DNA of 64,000 nucleotides from Tretioscincus oriximinensis (Eukaryota; Chordata; Lepidosauria; Squamata; Gymnophthalmidae): assembly GCA_022410635.1 (NCBI GenBank), contig JAJVDF010000045.1, forward strand, positions 601,552-665,551, given 5' to 3'. The stretch's first letter is position 1. Every line of letters begins with the position of its first letter. The notes beneath the pieces were generated by a model. The model did no database searches, was not told the origin of the DNA, and saw only the letters and a list, made by a program, of their open reading frames with translations. A program made the translations under genes and the position numbers. Below are positions 12,241-24,190 of this stretch, piece by piece.

Positions 12241-12429
12241 CACTCCAGAACAGTAGTTCCCAAACTGTATTTAATTCCATGGAACATTAAGGTCCCACAA
12301 AAGCCTCACAGGGTTCTGTGGAAAAGCTTACAAAAGCAAACTTTAAAAGAATTTTGCAAACAAGCCCACAGTGATAGAATTTAGTTTGTACAAAATTTGC
12401 TCACAAGCCTGCAGGGATAGAGTTGCCAT

Positions 12430-13290
12430 GGATGGTAGAGAAGGGAGACCACACCAATTAAAGTGAACAAATTCGTTTAATAACTTATTAACAACAATAA
12501 AAACCCTAACGCAAAAGGTGTAACAATAACAACCCCAAAGCTAACATTATAACATGAAAGCGCTTTAACAAATAAATAACCCAGACATGGAGAGAATTAG
12601 GCCATGGCTTGAGTAAGGAGTGTGATGGATGCAGCAGCTTGGCTGACACCCCAGATCAGCCGCCCGGTTTGANCTGCAACCAGCTGGGTCATGCACCTTG
12701 ATGGGACACCATAAGTCAGCTGCCCGGCCTGACTTGCATACATCTGGGCCATGCACTGAGACGTAACACCATCTGCCCAGCTCGGGCCTTGCCAGTAGAC
12801 CCCGTGGACCACGCCCTGTGTTGTAGGCCTCAGGCTGCCCACTCACCTGGTGTCACAGCCCCCTTGGTCTAGGCGCCCGAGCCATCCAGCAGCACTTGCG
12901 ACCCATCCGTTTTGTGGGTACTCCATAGAGGATCAAAGAGGCATGGAACGGCNTTCAAGGGATCAGTCCTGTGTATAGCCCACGTCAATTACTCCAAACT
13001 TGTGTTCAACCTACCGATCCCCAAAGGTACGCATACAAGTTCAGAACACTTCCAACACAGGGCTTCGAAACCCGATCTCCCAGGCGAGAGACGAATTCCT
13101 AAGCAACTGAGCTATCCGTGCCTGCTAGAGGGAAGTTGGAGGGCCGACAAGGGGCTTTATACCCCTCGTTGCCAGGAAGCCATGTCACTTCCCTGTCGCC
13201 CAGTTCTTGGGCACAGAGAAAGGACACGGCTTCCTAGAGTGGCTCCTTCCTCCTCCAGCGGCAACAGCTGGTTCTCACGGAGATTTTTCA
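12430..13290 (-). mobile_element. 0.9-kb GC-rich LTR-like element, copy 1
   Basis: The segment resembles copy 2 at 59640-60545. Shared blocks include a left AT-rich part ending in 'taataacttatta', a 'cagacatggag...ggccatggc' block, 'gtcacagcccccttgg' and a TATA-like 'ctttatacccc' near the right end. Read on the minus strand it has a TATA-like box near its 5' end and AATAAA-like motifs near its 3' end, which suggests a solo LTR. No TG..CA borders or target duplication could be fixed. A tRNA-type SINE head lies within it. Confidence 0.35.
13040..13130 (-). mobile_element. tRNA-derived SINE head (family 2), reverse
   Basis: The complement reads GCACGGATAGCTCAGTTGC, then TTAGGAATTCGTCTC, then GGGAGATCGGGTTTCGAAGC. 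It nearly matches the head of the copy at 20597, including an A box (ATAGCTCAGTTG) and a B box (GGGTTTCGAAGC). It is a SINE rather than a tRNA gene, because there is no folding acceptor stem in the flanks. Confidence 0.65.
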
Positions 13291-13954
13291 TGAATAGCTG
13301 ACTTAGGGTTTCATGAAAAAGATGTGTCTTATGAATAGTTTCCTGATTGAAAAAGTTTGGAAACCATTGCTCTGTCTGGAGTCATCCAGCAAACCTTCGC
13401 TACAAGGAATTCAGTGTTAGATATATACTTACATATGGAAAAAATTGCATTTCAGATTGTCAATATGGAAATAAAATGTTTCCAATTCATTGTATTAGGA
13501 TTTTTCAACTANGGTTGAGTTACAATTTCTCCACCAGAGCGAATAGAAGGAGAATAACATTGTTTCAGTAAAGGGTTGTGATGGGCAAACCTTTCTTTTT
13601 AAAAAAGATATAATACATTGCAAGCATTTCTTGAACAAATTTGTTACAATTACTTACAGTTTAGGAATAACAATAACAATAATGGAAAATCCTGCAGATG
13701 CAGGCTTAAGCTCACCCAAAGAAGCGGTTAGTCTTTGTTGTAATAAATTGTTCATTTATTTATTCACTGTGACCCCATGGATGCCCCTTTGTTGTCCATT
13801 ATTTCCCGAAAACTGGCCAAACTCAATTTAGAATTGGTGATCTCCAAATCTTCATCATTGGTACTTAAAAATTCTCTGTTTTATCAGGGTCCAGATTCAG
13901 TTTATTAGCCCTCATCCAATTTATTGCTGCAATCTGGTACTGCTTTAATACATT

Positions 13955-14190
13955 TGCAGCAGTTAGTGGTTAGAGAGTCAGACTCTTATCTGGAGATTTC
14001 CTGGTTTGATTCTGCATTCCTTTACAAAAGCCAGCTGGGTGACCCTGGGCTAATTGCAGTTCTTCAGAGCTCCCTCTGCACCACCTACTTCACACGATAT
14101 CTGTTGTGAAGAGAAGAACAGAAGGTTATGTAAGCTTCTTTGAGTCTCTTTGGATTGAGAGAACTCTCTTCTTCTTCTACTTCTCTGATT
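13955..14190 (+). mobile_element. Sauria-type tRNA-derived SINE
   Basis: The head 'agtggttagagagtcagac' then 'cctggtttgattctgcattcc' is tRNA-like. It is followed by the conserved body 'agctgggtgaccctgggcta', 'cagttcttcagagctc', 'cacctacttcaca' and a 'ctttgagtctctttgg' end with CTTCTTCTTC tail. Sister copies are at 28446, 31637 (reverse) and 58065. Confidence 0.7.
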
Positions 14191-14297
14191 GAGATATTTT
14201 TTTTATATATATATTTTTATTGATATTTATAAAGTATGACATTGTAAAATACACATATGTAAAATACACATTGAAATCATCCATTTCTCTATACATG

Positions 14298-14927
14298 NNN
14301 NNNNNNNNNNNNNNNNNNNNNNNNNNNNNNNNNNNNNNNNNNNNNNNNNNNNNNNNNNNNNNNNNNNNNNNNNNNNNNNNNNNNNNNNNNNNNNNNNNNN
14401 NNNNNNNNNNNNNNNNNNNNNNNNNNNNNNNNNNNNNNNNNNNNNNNNNNNNNNNNNNNNNNNNNNNNNNNNNNNNNNNNNNNNNNNNNNNNNNNNNNNN
14501 NNNNNNNNNNNNNNNNNNNNNNNNNNNNNNNNNNNNNNNNNNNNNNNNNNNNNNNNNNNNNNNNNNNNNNNNNNNNNNNNNNNNNNNNNNNNNNNNNNNN
14601 NNNNNNNNNNNNNNNNNNNNNNNNNNNNNNNNNNNNNNNNNNNNNNNNNNNNNNNNNNNNNNNNNNNNNNNNNNNNNNNNNNNNNNNNNNNNNNNNNNNN
14701 NNNNNNNNNNNNNNNNNNNNNNNNNNNNNNNNNNNNNNNNNNNNNNNNNNNNNNNNNNNNNNNNNNNNNNNNNNNNNNNNNNNNNNNNNNNNNNNNNNNN
14801 NNNNNNNNNNNNNNNNNNNNNNNNNNNNNNNNNNNNNNNNNNNNNNNNNNNNNNNNNNNNNNNNNNNNNNNNNNNNNNNNNNNNNNNNNNNNNNNNNNNN
14901 NNNNNNNNNNNNNNNNNNNNNNNNNNN
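14298..14927. other. Assembly gap (630 N)
   Basis: Run of undetermined bases directly beside an L1 fragment. Open frames crossing it are artefacts. Confidence 0.95.
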
Positions 14928-15235
14928 TATATTAAGCATATGTGATAATTGACTGGGAGTTCTATACCACTTTGTCATTAATTTCAGTTCCACTTCTCTA
15001 AATTTGTTATATTTAATTAAAAGGTATTCGTTTCTCCACTTTTCCCAATGTTCATCATTCATATCTAAGTCCTGCGTCCACCTTTGTTTTATGCTTTCAT
15101 AGTTTTTGTATCTATATTTGTTTATTAATCTATATAATATTCCTACTAATGATTTTTCACCTTGTAATTTTCTATATATTAATTTTTCGTATTCTGATGG
15201 TGCCTCTCTCATTTTTTGTATTATTAATGGTTCTG
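14928..15235 (-). mobile_element. L1-type LINE ORF2 C-terminal fragment
   Basis: The minus strand keeps an open frame with 'RWTQDLDMNDEHWEKW' and 'LKLMTKWYRTPSQLSHM'. The KWYRTPxxL motif is characteristic of the L1 ORF2 C-terminal region shortly before the CWRC motif. The sequence runs into the N-gap, so the LINE probably continues there. The intact 95-codon stretch suggests a fairly young copy. Confidence 0.7.
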
Positions 15236-15239
15236 ATTG

Positions 15240-18200
15240 AGATATTATGTAGATTTAAGTATCATCTGGTGACATCTAGCCCCAAAGCTCCTGATGATTG
15301 TCTCAGTGGTTCTTTGGTATTTAAGGTATGTTTTAAAATACACACTTGACTAAGAAATACCTTAGTTATTTTTTGAAATCCGTGTGGTAGGTAAAACACA
15401 TTCCAGTTTGGCATGGTTAACCATTAAATGGATTGGTTGCTATATGTCAGAGATGATAGCTGTGTATTGCTGAAAAAAATCCATTTTCTAAATAGTGATC
15501 TCCCAGTTGGATGTTAATTCTGTAATAAAGCTTGTGCAGTTTTTTCTTTGAAAAAACTTTTTCCCATTGCAAATCCTGTCATTCTTAGCTGAAGTTATCA
15601 TATGTTTAAAAATGGTTTATAAGTTTATAAAATATTCTCAGATGGGATATATTGTATGCAATCCAATAGAAAAAGAAAATGTATTTTTTTTCTTTCAGTT
15701 GAAACTGTGAATGAAGTTTTTATGTAACTATGTTTGGGAAAACTCTATNAAGAACAAAAATTACTTTGTAAATTTAGGTAAAGTTTTGAACATAATAGCA
15801 TACATGCTACCAAGAAAGAATAGTCTGTATTTTTCTTGAAATTAAGATCAACACAATTAAGATAATAAAGATGGCAAAGATTTGGATGGGCTTTGCAAAA
15901 TTCTAAATAAGAGGATAGTAATGCTGTCATCCTGTAGAAGGATGGGCTCCCTAACAAGCACATGTTCTATAGCAGGGTCATTGATCATTGGGAAGGACTT
16001 GCAAGATTATGTGAATCCTTTCAAAACCTACATGGAGGCCTGCATTAAGCTTTGGAATATAAACTCATTGTCTTTTAGCTGTTTCTATAACTATTTGATT
16101 CATTCTGAGATGCTTGGGTATAGAATTGATATAAATATAAATAAATAAAATAATCTTGTATGTTGAACCAATTCTTTACCATTTTCTAGCAAGGAGGTCT
16201 TGTAGCACTTTAGAAACTAACAAGAAAAAGGTATGAGCTTTTATAAACAACTCACTTCTTCTGATGCTGAAGGAGTGTGCAATGCAGAGTGTATGGATGT
16301 TTAGTGGTGATGGTGAAACAATGCAAAAAGCTTGGATATAGCTTGAGAAGAATATTAAACTGTAGTTATTATTGCTGTTCATATGATTTCAAATAAGCCC
16401 TCTCCCCCTTTTAATATGCACATTATGTCTTACATAAAATTGCTCGCCTCAGAGAGAGAGTATAGAGTAGCTTCCCCCTCAACAGCAATAATGTATGTTC
16501 TCCTTATTGGCACTGAATAGTGAGAATTTGATTGTATTCTGTAGATAGCTGGATACAAGTATAATTTCACAAAATACTTTGAACTGAAGCTGATCCAAGA
16601 AATAACGGTACTATCCTTGCTCTATAGTATAAGAAAGTAAAAATTGGAAATACAATTAAGATTATAAAGATGTGAAAAGTGGAATGCTTTCAAGTAGGCA
16701 TGTGCAGCTTTGANCAAATTGTAATCTACTTTCAAATACATTTAAAGTAGAAGACATCTATCTTCTTGTCTTCCAACAAGTTCATCTCAGCCAGCTTCTG
16801 ATTCTGAACTCGACTAGAGCCTGGAAGAAGAAGACAGCTGGAATCCAGAAGAAGCACCCAATTTCTGGTTCCAGGTCCAGCTGGAATCCCCCAAAAGCAA
16901 CTGGCCAGAACCCAGAAGGTGAAACAAGACAGAACCTGGAAGAGTGGGGGGCTCAGGGATTGACCAAAAATCTCTCTGCAATTGATGAATCAATTAGTCA
17001 TGCCTGCTTTCAAGGAATGTGTTTAGAGAAAAGTTGAAGCAAGAAAGTATATATGGCTACATTAATCATGCAGACTCTTTCTAGTCACAGTGAACTTCTG
17101 TTCACTTTATCTTGGAATTCAAAATGGTAAGAGACAATTGAAGTAGAAATATGAAAGATATATGTTTTAAGTCAGGTTTTAATGAGATAAAAATATGCTG
17201 TTGAGTTTTGCTCAGATCCTGGAGATCCATGCTGTTTTCTTGCCAAAAAACATGGTTTGCTATGTTTTGTTTAACACAATCCAATTGAAGCCCAAATTAG
17301 GACAGAAGGGGAGGAGCAGCAAGTACTAGAACTGATGATAGAAGGGCCTTGGTCAAGAGGACTGGGCTCAGAAGTCCCTCCTCATTGCCCTGAAAATGTC
17401 TGTGTGTATAGAGTTGTGTACACAGTCCAGATATCCAGGCCAGAATGCTGCCCTGCAAGAGAAAGTATATACCCAGTCAATGTTTCCATGGCAACACTGA
17501 CAAAAGAGAAATTCCCAGTAAGGGAAATTTGACTTTGTGGAGTAAAATATGTCCACATTAGCCAAAAAGATATCTAGACAACTGACACTTCCTAGTTCTT
17601 GGCCATCCCAATTCAAGACATTTAGTTCAACTGAGCAAAATATTTGTCTGGTTATTGATTCTGGAGCCTTCTGGGAAAAAAAGTAGACCCTCAACTTAAG
17701 TTACACCTAAGATTTTAAATTTAAGATCTAACAGGTACAACCATAAGTCATTATTTTATGCAAAATAGAGCAGTTAATATTTAGTCCATGTTCCTGGATA
17801 TATTCTATGAATTTATGTGGGCTCTGGAATTCTGTTCATTGTTGTTTAAATTCCTTTCCAGAATTACCAATTTCATCACTGACCTCACTTTATGAGGTAA
17901 GATATTCTCTGTTCTTTTAACATGTGCTAATTGTTCCTTCTAACTGATACTAGATGCAGAGTTAGATCATAAAAATAACAACCTGTTTTTCCTTTTTGTA
18001 TAGTTTTTGGAAACAGAAGGATGAATAATTACCTTGGTTTATTTGTTTAACATATTTGAGTAATCCCCCCCAGTTATGGTCTACATTGTGTCCATTTGGA
18101 TGTTTTTTTATTTGCCTCTCAATGTATCCTTCATGATATGGGAACTTTGCCTTTTGTATTATAAATATAAGGTCTGTTAATGGCAATGTAAATTCATTTC

Positions 18201-19600
18201 TGCTTTAATCTGTTCACAATACTTCTTTAGTACTTCTGTACTATTTCTTCAGTGCTGTATTTTAAGAGGTCAGTTTTTGTTGCTAGCTAATCTATGTAAC
18301 AAAAAGAAGAAATTTCTAAAAGTAATTTATCCAAGAATCAAAATATATCTGAGCCATTCCATGGTAACTTACGTTATGAACAGATAAAAATATAAATGTT
18401 CCATTCAGATTTTAAAGGGGAATTACAATGAATGTGAATGATTAAGGCACTATTTGATGGCTCTGTATATGCTTTACGTTTGATCTACAACAACCAGGCA
18501 CTATTCATAGTTTGGTAGAAATGCCAAAATGTAAAATAGTAACTTACATTACAAGAAAGACAGTTGAATTTTACTGTTAATTTTAGTTTACAGTTTCTGT
18601 TCTGTTATTAAGAATTTCAGATTGTTACTTTTACCAGTGAAAGAATAAAAGCCAAGGTATTTACACCTAGTTTCACTGACATAAAATGTGCATAAATTAC
18701 AAATAATCAACTTGTGAACAAGTAATTTATGTTACAAAAGCACGAAACTGATGTATTAGTAAAAGTGGATGTAAAAACACTTGTTAAAGCACAACATCAA
18801 TCTTATTCTTGGATGCTGTGGACAAGGTATTAAAAAATGTTGGAAACAGCTTTCAATTTTTAAAAAAAGGTAAAAAAGGAATAGACAGTTCACATTTTAA
18901 TCACCCATGATTTCCTTTAATTTTGTTGACCAAAATTATTTTTCTAGAGAAATGAAGATGATGTTAATTAGCACACTGAGTTGGCATATTGAGTTTTTAA
19001 TAATACATACAAATTCAGAATGTTTGTAGAGTAAGTAGGAAGAATCTTGTTATGTTTGAGTAGAAACATAATTTTCAAAAATTATAAATGCCATTAACCT
19101 AAGTGTTAAAGAGTGTGTTTTTCTCATTATTTGTTCTTTGCAATGCCTACAGGCAAAGAAAAAAAATACATTCAAATGTATTTTTTTACAATTTTCTTCT
19201 AACCACTGATATGAGGGAGGCTAAGAGATGAAAAAATTGAATGTCATATCAAGCTTTCTGTTGAATACTGCAGAGTTTCTAGTTTGAATGTATGTACAAT
19301 CATTTATGCATTTTATACAGGAGTTTTTTCCAGTAATCATGGAAAATGTTTTATAAACACTTATTTTGTATTTTATTAATTTATCACTGTTGCTTATTTG
19401 CTTCTTAGAAAACATCTGTACAACAATGTATTTTTACTTTTGGTTTTGATACATAGTATGACAACATAACTGTACATCTGCCTTTATTATATGCAGCACT
19501 TATGCCGTTCGCAAATTGTGACTTTCCAACTTCTTCTGCTTCTTTCAACAGTGGAAGCAAGAGGTGCCAATATTTCTGCTATGTTTTAGTTTATGCAGCA
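15240..19600. other. STK33 5' flank or 5'-UTR intron
   Basis: AT-rich. 16181-16290 resembles the dispersed fold-back family (gtagcactttagaaactaac, then acttcttctgatgctgaag) without its second arm. 16690-16960 is richer in GC with loosely repeated 'agcctggaagaagaag' and 'agctggaatcc' stretches. A non-coding first exon or promoter of STK33 may lie here but cannot be placed from sequence alone. Confidence 0.4.
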
Positions 19601-19620
19601 GCATCTGCACAGCCAAATAA

Positions 19621-19914
19621 ATGGCTGATCCCAGTCAGGAGACAACAACTATAAAATGTTCTAAGTGTTCTGCATTATTTCAAGCAAACTCTGTTGCATC
19701 TTTTTGCTCCTGTCGCAAAAAGAGCTTGATATGTGCTGGAGGATTTGTAGTGGAGCCTTCAGATTCACCATCTACTTCAGCTTCAATAACAGCTTCAGCT
19801 TCAGTAACAGCTTCAGCTTCAGCAACAGCTTCAGCAACAGCTTCAGCTTCAGCAAGCATATATTCAGAATCTGAAGAAGGCTCATCAAAGAAGCAAACAT
19901 ATCCTGTAGAAGAT
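19621..19914 (+). CDS. STK33: STK33 coding exon 1 (residues 1-98)
   Basis: This is the first coding exon of serine/threonine kinase 33. It begins MADPSQETTTIKCSKCSA, comparable with the vertebrate STK33 start (MADSxxxxxSTKCPDCSS), including the paired CxxC and the following CSC. The frame opens at the ATG after 'ccaaataa', which carries an in-frame stop just upstream. The exon ends in phase 0 at a GTAAGC donor (19915). A likely acceptor sits at 19598 or 19612, so the exon probably has a short 5'-UTR part. Residues about 51-79 form a Ser/Ala/Thr repeat (SASITASASVTASASATAS...) from a GCTTCA/ACAGCTTCAG-type expansion. This N-terminal part precedes the kinase domain and is poorly conserved in the family. 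Confidence 0.85.
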
Positions 19915-20596
19915 GTAAGCAAATTCAATTAAGAGATTTTCTCTTGTATCACCTATATATTCAAATAATTTTCCATCTTCTGAATATCTAGCCAATTAAT
20001 GTCTGTAGTGCTGAAACAGAGATGTATGGACACAAATCTAAAGTGTATTTACCTCAGCATATGAGGTATATCTCAGAAATGACAGGATATGTGGTCGAAT
20101 ATTTATCATTTCCTAAACCTTACATTGAAATCAGATCAAACAATTTCAGAAAGATTTCTACATCTGTTACACTATGAAAATTGTACATTGTATTTTAAGG
20201 ATTTAAAGCTTTATCCTTTGATAGGGTAGGCAGGAATGCTGACAAACATGACTGGTAGAATTCTAAATTAATTGCAGTTAACAAAGACGTTAGCTTGATT
20301 AGCCAGTTTTCTGACTCCCCTGTTGTTTACATTGAGTTTCCTAGTTTCCAGTATCTGCACTGTTTAATTTTTTCTTGCTATCAGATACAGGTGTTTAACT
20401 ATTATTTGGTAGAAGAAGGTTTATAAATGTGAGAGGATACTGTAATCAATTCTATTTATGAAATGTAATTTTTTTCTAAACCAAAAGACATTAAAATGTT
20501 AGACTATATTTATTCATATACATTGTTTTCTTTACTGTATTGTTTCTTATCTTATACTGAAACTTGTAAAACTTGTAAAACTTAGGGCCTCATCAG

Positions 20597-20890
20597 GCAC
20601 GGATAGCTCAGTCGCTTAGGAATTCGTCTCTTGTCTGGGAGATCGGGTTTTGAAGCCCTGTGTCAAACATGGGGAGGGGTGAGCACCTTCTACTAGCCTG
20701 TAGCTCTAGCCAACCCAGCTATTCGAAAGCAGGAACCGCAAGAAATTGCAACTGACTGCAAGTAGATACATGGGAACCACCAGAGTCTGGTGGGAAAGAT
20801 AGAATGTGAGCCTTCGGGCAAAATACCCTTGTAAGCCACTTTGAGTCCCTTTGAAAGGTGAGAAAAAGCGGGGTATAAGAACCCAGTTCT
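20597..20890 (+). mobile_element. tRNA-derived SINE (family 2), near full length
   Basis: A tRNA-like head (GCACGGATAGCTCAGTCGC with A box, then GATCGGGTTTTGAAGCCC as B box) leads to a body with 'ctgtagctctagccaaccc', 'attgcaactgactgcaag' and 'acatgggaaccaccag'. It closes with 'ttgagtccctttgaaagg' and 'gcggggtataagaaccc'. The tail runs into a 10-bp pyrimidine satellite. The same body without head occurs at 46955-47175. Confidence 0.7.
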
Positions 20891-21019
20891 TCTTCTTCTT
20901 TCTTCTTCTTTCTTCTTCTTTCTTCTTCTTTCTTCTTCTTTCTTCTTCTTTCTTCTTCTTTCTTCTTCTTTCTTCTTCTTTCTTCTTCTTTCTTCTTCTT
21001 TCTTCTTCTTTCTTCTTCT
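20891..21019 (+). repeat. 10-bp pyrimidine satellite (TCTTCTTCTT)n
   Basis: Twelve perfect copies of TCTTCTTCTT run from 20891 to 21010, followed by one copy ending in A. It directly extends the tail of the SINE at 20597-20890. It gives long false open frames rich in K/E/R or S/F/L, which are not genes. Confidence 0.9.
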
Positions 21020-21599
21020 ACATGGCTCAAGTAGACTTAATAGCATTCCTAGAGCTTAGTGGGAAAACAGATCCACGTGCAACCTGTTTACTGGACATTT
21101 TGAAGGAACAGAAACTGCCTTCAGATTTGCCGTAGGAGAGTGGTTTGGTAATGGGAAAAAAAATGATAGTTTCTATTACTATAATATTTCAGACCAGAAT
21201 CTCATAACTGCGAGCATTTTCATTTTAAATCTGTAAGGAGTTTGGAGCCCCTATGTGCTATTCAGTACGCATTGTTCAACCTAAGGAACTGCTACCTTAT
21301 GAATGAGTTCTGTACGTCCATGGAATTGAGATTTCGTTTGTATGGTTGCTGCCTAAGATAAATTTAGGTCTGTACTCCGTCAGATTCTCGCTTTGTGTTT
21401 TGTAGTTGACACACAGCTTCAAGGTAAGCTGTCAGTGTCACCAAGTGTCCTAGAGAGATATGATTTTGAAGAATTTGTTGTTAGCTTTTGTCTCTCTTTT
21501 GCTAATCTACTCATTTTTTCCCAAGCTGTTTACCAGAAAATTTTACCAGCTCTTTTACACATCATAGCTTCCATCTCTATCCTTTCCTTGACTGTTCAA

Positions 21600-22690
21600 T
21601 GGTTGATTTTATCTCGCATTTGGAAATTCTTCTTTCAAACGATCTGGATGCCGAGCTAAAAAATGAAGTAGCCAGGTTCGCTGATGACACTAAATTGTTT
21701 AGGGTAGTGAAAACTGAAAATTATTGTAAGGCACTCCAGAGTAATCTATTAAAATTGGGTGAGTGGGCATCAAAGTGGCAAATGCACTTCAACTTAAGCA
21801 AGTGCAAGGTCATGCACATTGGGGCAAAGAACTCCAACTACTCCTACCACCTGATGGGAACCAAGCTTTCTGTAACCGAGCAAGAAAAGGATCTTGGGGT
21901 GTTGGTGGACAATTTGATGAAAATGTCAACCCAGTGTGCAGCAGCAGCAAAAAAGGCAAATTCCATGTTGGGGATAATTAGGAAAGCAATCGAAAACAAG
22001 GCAGCAAATGTTGTTTTGCCTCTTTATAAATTTGTGGTGAGGCCACATTTGGAATACTGTGTTCAATTCTNGTCACCACATCTCAAGAGGGATATTGTGG
22101 AATTAGAGAAGGGCAACAAGAATGATAGAGGGTCCGGAGCACCTGCTTTATGAAGTCATGCTGCAACTTCTGGGCCTCTTCAGCCTTGAAAGGTGACATT
22201 TGGGAAGTGATCTGATTGAAGTGTACAAATTCATGCATGGGGTGGATAGGGTGAATAGAGAAAAAATGTTTTCTCTATCACACAACACTAGGACCAAAGG
22301 TCACTCTTTGAAACTGATGGACAGAAAAGTGAGAACAGAGAACGGAAAGTATTTTTTCACCCAGAGGGTCATCGGCCTGTGGAATTTACTTCCTGAAGAG
22401 GTAGTGGTAGCTAACAGCTTGGATAGTTTCAAGACAGGACTAGACAGGTTTATGGACACCAAGAGCATAAATGGGTACTAGGATGGATGTCTGGATGTTG
22501 CTTCCAGGATGGAGCAACAGGCAGTAGTCTTGAAATACCATTTGCAGGGAATCATGAACAGGTGCATATTTTGCTTTCCTCTGTTCAGACTGCCCAGGTG
22601 CATCTGATGGGCGTCAGTGTGAGACAGAATGCTGGACTAGATGGGCTCTTCCCCGATCCAGTATGGCTTTTCTTATGTTCTTATGTTCTT
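21600..22690 (+). mobile_element. CR1-type LINE, 3' half with RT remnant
   Basis: Frame 21599-22110 encodes the second half of a non-LTR reverse transcriptase: 'VARFADDTKLFRVV' carries the FADD catalytic motif, followed by 'LGEWASKWQMHFNLSKCKV', 'KDLGVLV' and 'VRPHLEYCVQFWSPHL'-like residues. After frame breaks, 22200-22480 gives DLIEVYKFMHG and 'QRVIGLWNLLPEEVV'. It ends in 'gctggactagatgggctc' and TTATGTTCTTATGTTCTT, the CR1 3' end. It is 5'-truncated and inactivated by frameshift and an N, in the first STK33 coding intron, sense orientation. Confidence 0.85.
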
Positions 22691-22799
22691 TTGATATCCA
22701 TCCTCCACGTCCTCCATCCTTCCTGTGCAATTATCATTTTAGGCAGAATTTGTTTTTATGTAATAAATGCCAGAATTTCTTTTATATAATAATTATTTT

Positions 22800-23715
22800 T
22801 TTAATCATGCTTATTTTCCCAGTTTTCACTTAGATCTAGTTGAAAAATCTTTGGAAAATACTCATGAGCATAAACTACAGNAAAGGGAGAAAATAATTTA
22901 CGTGAACGATTTAAACATATAATGTTTGGATTGGAGAATTAATCATCTTTCCATTGAAGAGGATTCAGTTGGATGGGAAAAGCAGTGCTGTGTGATCATG
23001 AGTATTAGTAGCGAACATATCCTTCTTAGGCACTGTACATCTAGAATTGAGACTGAATTGTAATGGGTGGAAATGATATCTTGTTTGTTGCATTCATATT
23101 AGTGTCCTGGATGTTTGCATTAGGCAAATNGTTTGTATCTTGGATTCCTATTTGCTGTCACCCTGTCTCCATGGTTACCTGCATCATACTTCCAAGATCC
23201 NTGCTGTGAGTGACTTCCTGCTTTGCCATATGCTCTGATGGATGTGCAAAGGATTAAATGAATAATGGAGTTTGGATGGGATTGCCTCACCCAAAGGACA
23301 ACCCAAGCTTCTTTTCCTGTCTGGGACAGGAAGCCTTGGAAAATTTCAGCCCCATCTGTTTGTTATAAAAAGTTATAAAAGCTGTACACACCCAATAAAC
23401 CGGGTCATTCCATCTTTTCTTTTTCCTGGGTAACCATCTTTCACATGTATCCCTGAGTTTCTTTCTTTTAGCCTTCAGCCTTTTACTTTTGCCTGTTCCG
23501 TCCGTTCCTAAAATGAACCCAACAGGCAGCAAGTGATCTCAAAATCTCTAAAGTTCACATCACTTGTGGCTAGTCTCTTCAGTGACATGATGGGGTTTTC
23601 TAGGTGCAAGAAATTCTACACTGGTTCTTAACTATTAAGTGTGCTGAAGTAAAACTTTTATTTCATCATTGCCCCAGTTCTGTGCTGGATTAATTTTACA
23701 TGGCTTTTCTGTCAA
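22800..23715. other. Intron DNA without recognised feature
   Basis: AT-rich intron of STK33 with three single Ns; no conserved frame or repeat recognised. Confidence 0.35.
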
Positions 23716-23899
23716 AGTCTCATAGCATGATAGAGACTAACAAAAAATATTTTTTTGATAGGCATACGGGTTTGGTAAAATAAAAGGGAGAAAAGGACTT
23801 ATATGGAACTAGGAGTATGGCTAAAGATGTGAGAAAAGAAGATATAGGGAGGGAAATTAAAAGGATAAAAGAAACTAAAAGTAATTGTATAAAAGAGGT

Positions 23900-24190
23900 A
23901 AGAAGAAAAATACTCCAAAAAATGTGTAGGATGCTGGCGTAATTGTCAAATTTCACCCCAAATACTCCTGGGACATGTTGGCATGGATGGCATCAAAGAG
24001 GTACCTTTATAACTACAGTATGGGAATGTCAAAAAGTTAGGGAATTCTGGGAGAAAGTGGAAAGAGAAATTTGTATTCACCTTACAGATAAGATTGTCAA
24101 GTAAAATGGCTTCATTATATGGATACTTGGAAAATATGCCTGAAAATATAAGGGATGTTGTAGAGCAGATAGTCACCTGTGCTCAGACTG
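23900..24190 (+). mobile_element. L1-type LINE C-terminal fragment
   Basis: Forward frames give 'RRMLA...' then 'CWHGWHQRGTFITTVWECQKV' in part, with REFWEKVEREI. This is the CWxCxxxGTxxHxWWxC...FWxxV motif of the L1 ORF2 C-terminus, with substitutions. Frames are broken and it is an old copy. Confidence 0.6.

Larger units (their letters stand above)
12246..13374. mobile_element. hAT-like element with nested insertions
   Basis: The left end CAGAACAGTAGTTCCCAAAC and the right end (13355-13374), whose complement starts CAGAGCAATGGTTTCCAAAC, form hAT-style terminal inverted repeats. The ttccatggaacattaagg / gggttctgtgg type sequence inside is usual for Charlie-like non-autonomous elements. No clear 8-bp duplication is visible, so the exact ends are uncertain. 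A GC-rich element (about 12430-13290) has been inserted inside it. Confidence 0.5.

Noticed and set aside
12565..12846. 93-codon frame on the minus strand
   Set aside because: Lies in the GC-rich transposable element; internal near-repeats explain the pattern and no family is recognised.
14220..15212. Long open frames of 241 and 307 codons crossing the first gap
   Set aside because: They consist mainly of N. Only the 14928-15212 minus part is real and is L1.
20597..20670. tRNA gene
   Set aside because: A- and B-box-like motifs are present, but the acceptor stem is not closed and the unit continues into a SINE body. The same applies to 13040-13130 and the Sauria-type copies.
20693..21135. 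Lys/Glu/Arg-rich and Ser/Phe/Leu-rich proteins
   Set aside because: Translations of the 10-bp satellite on either strand.
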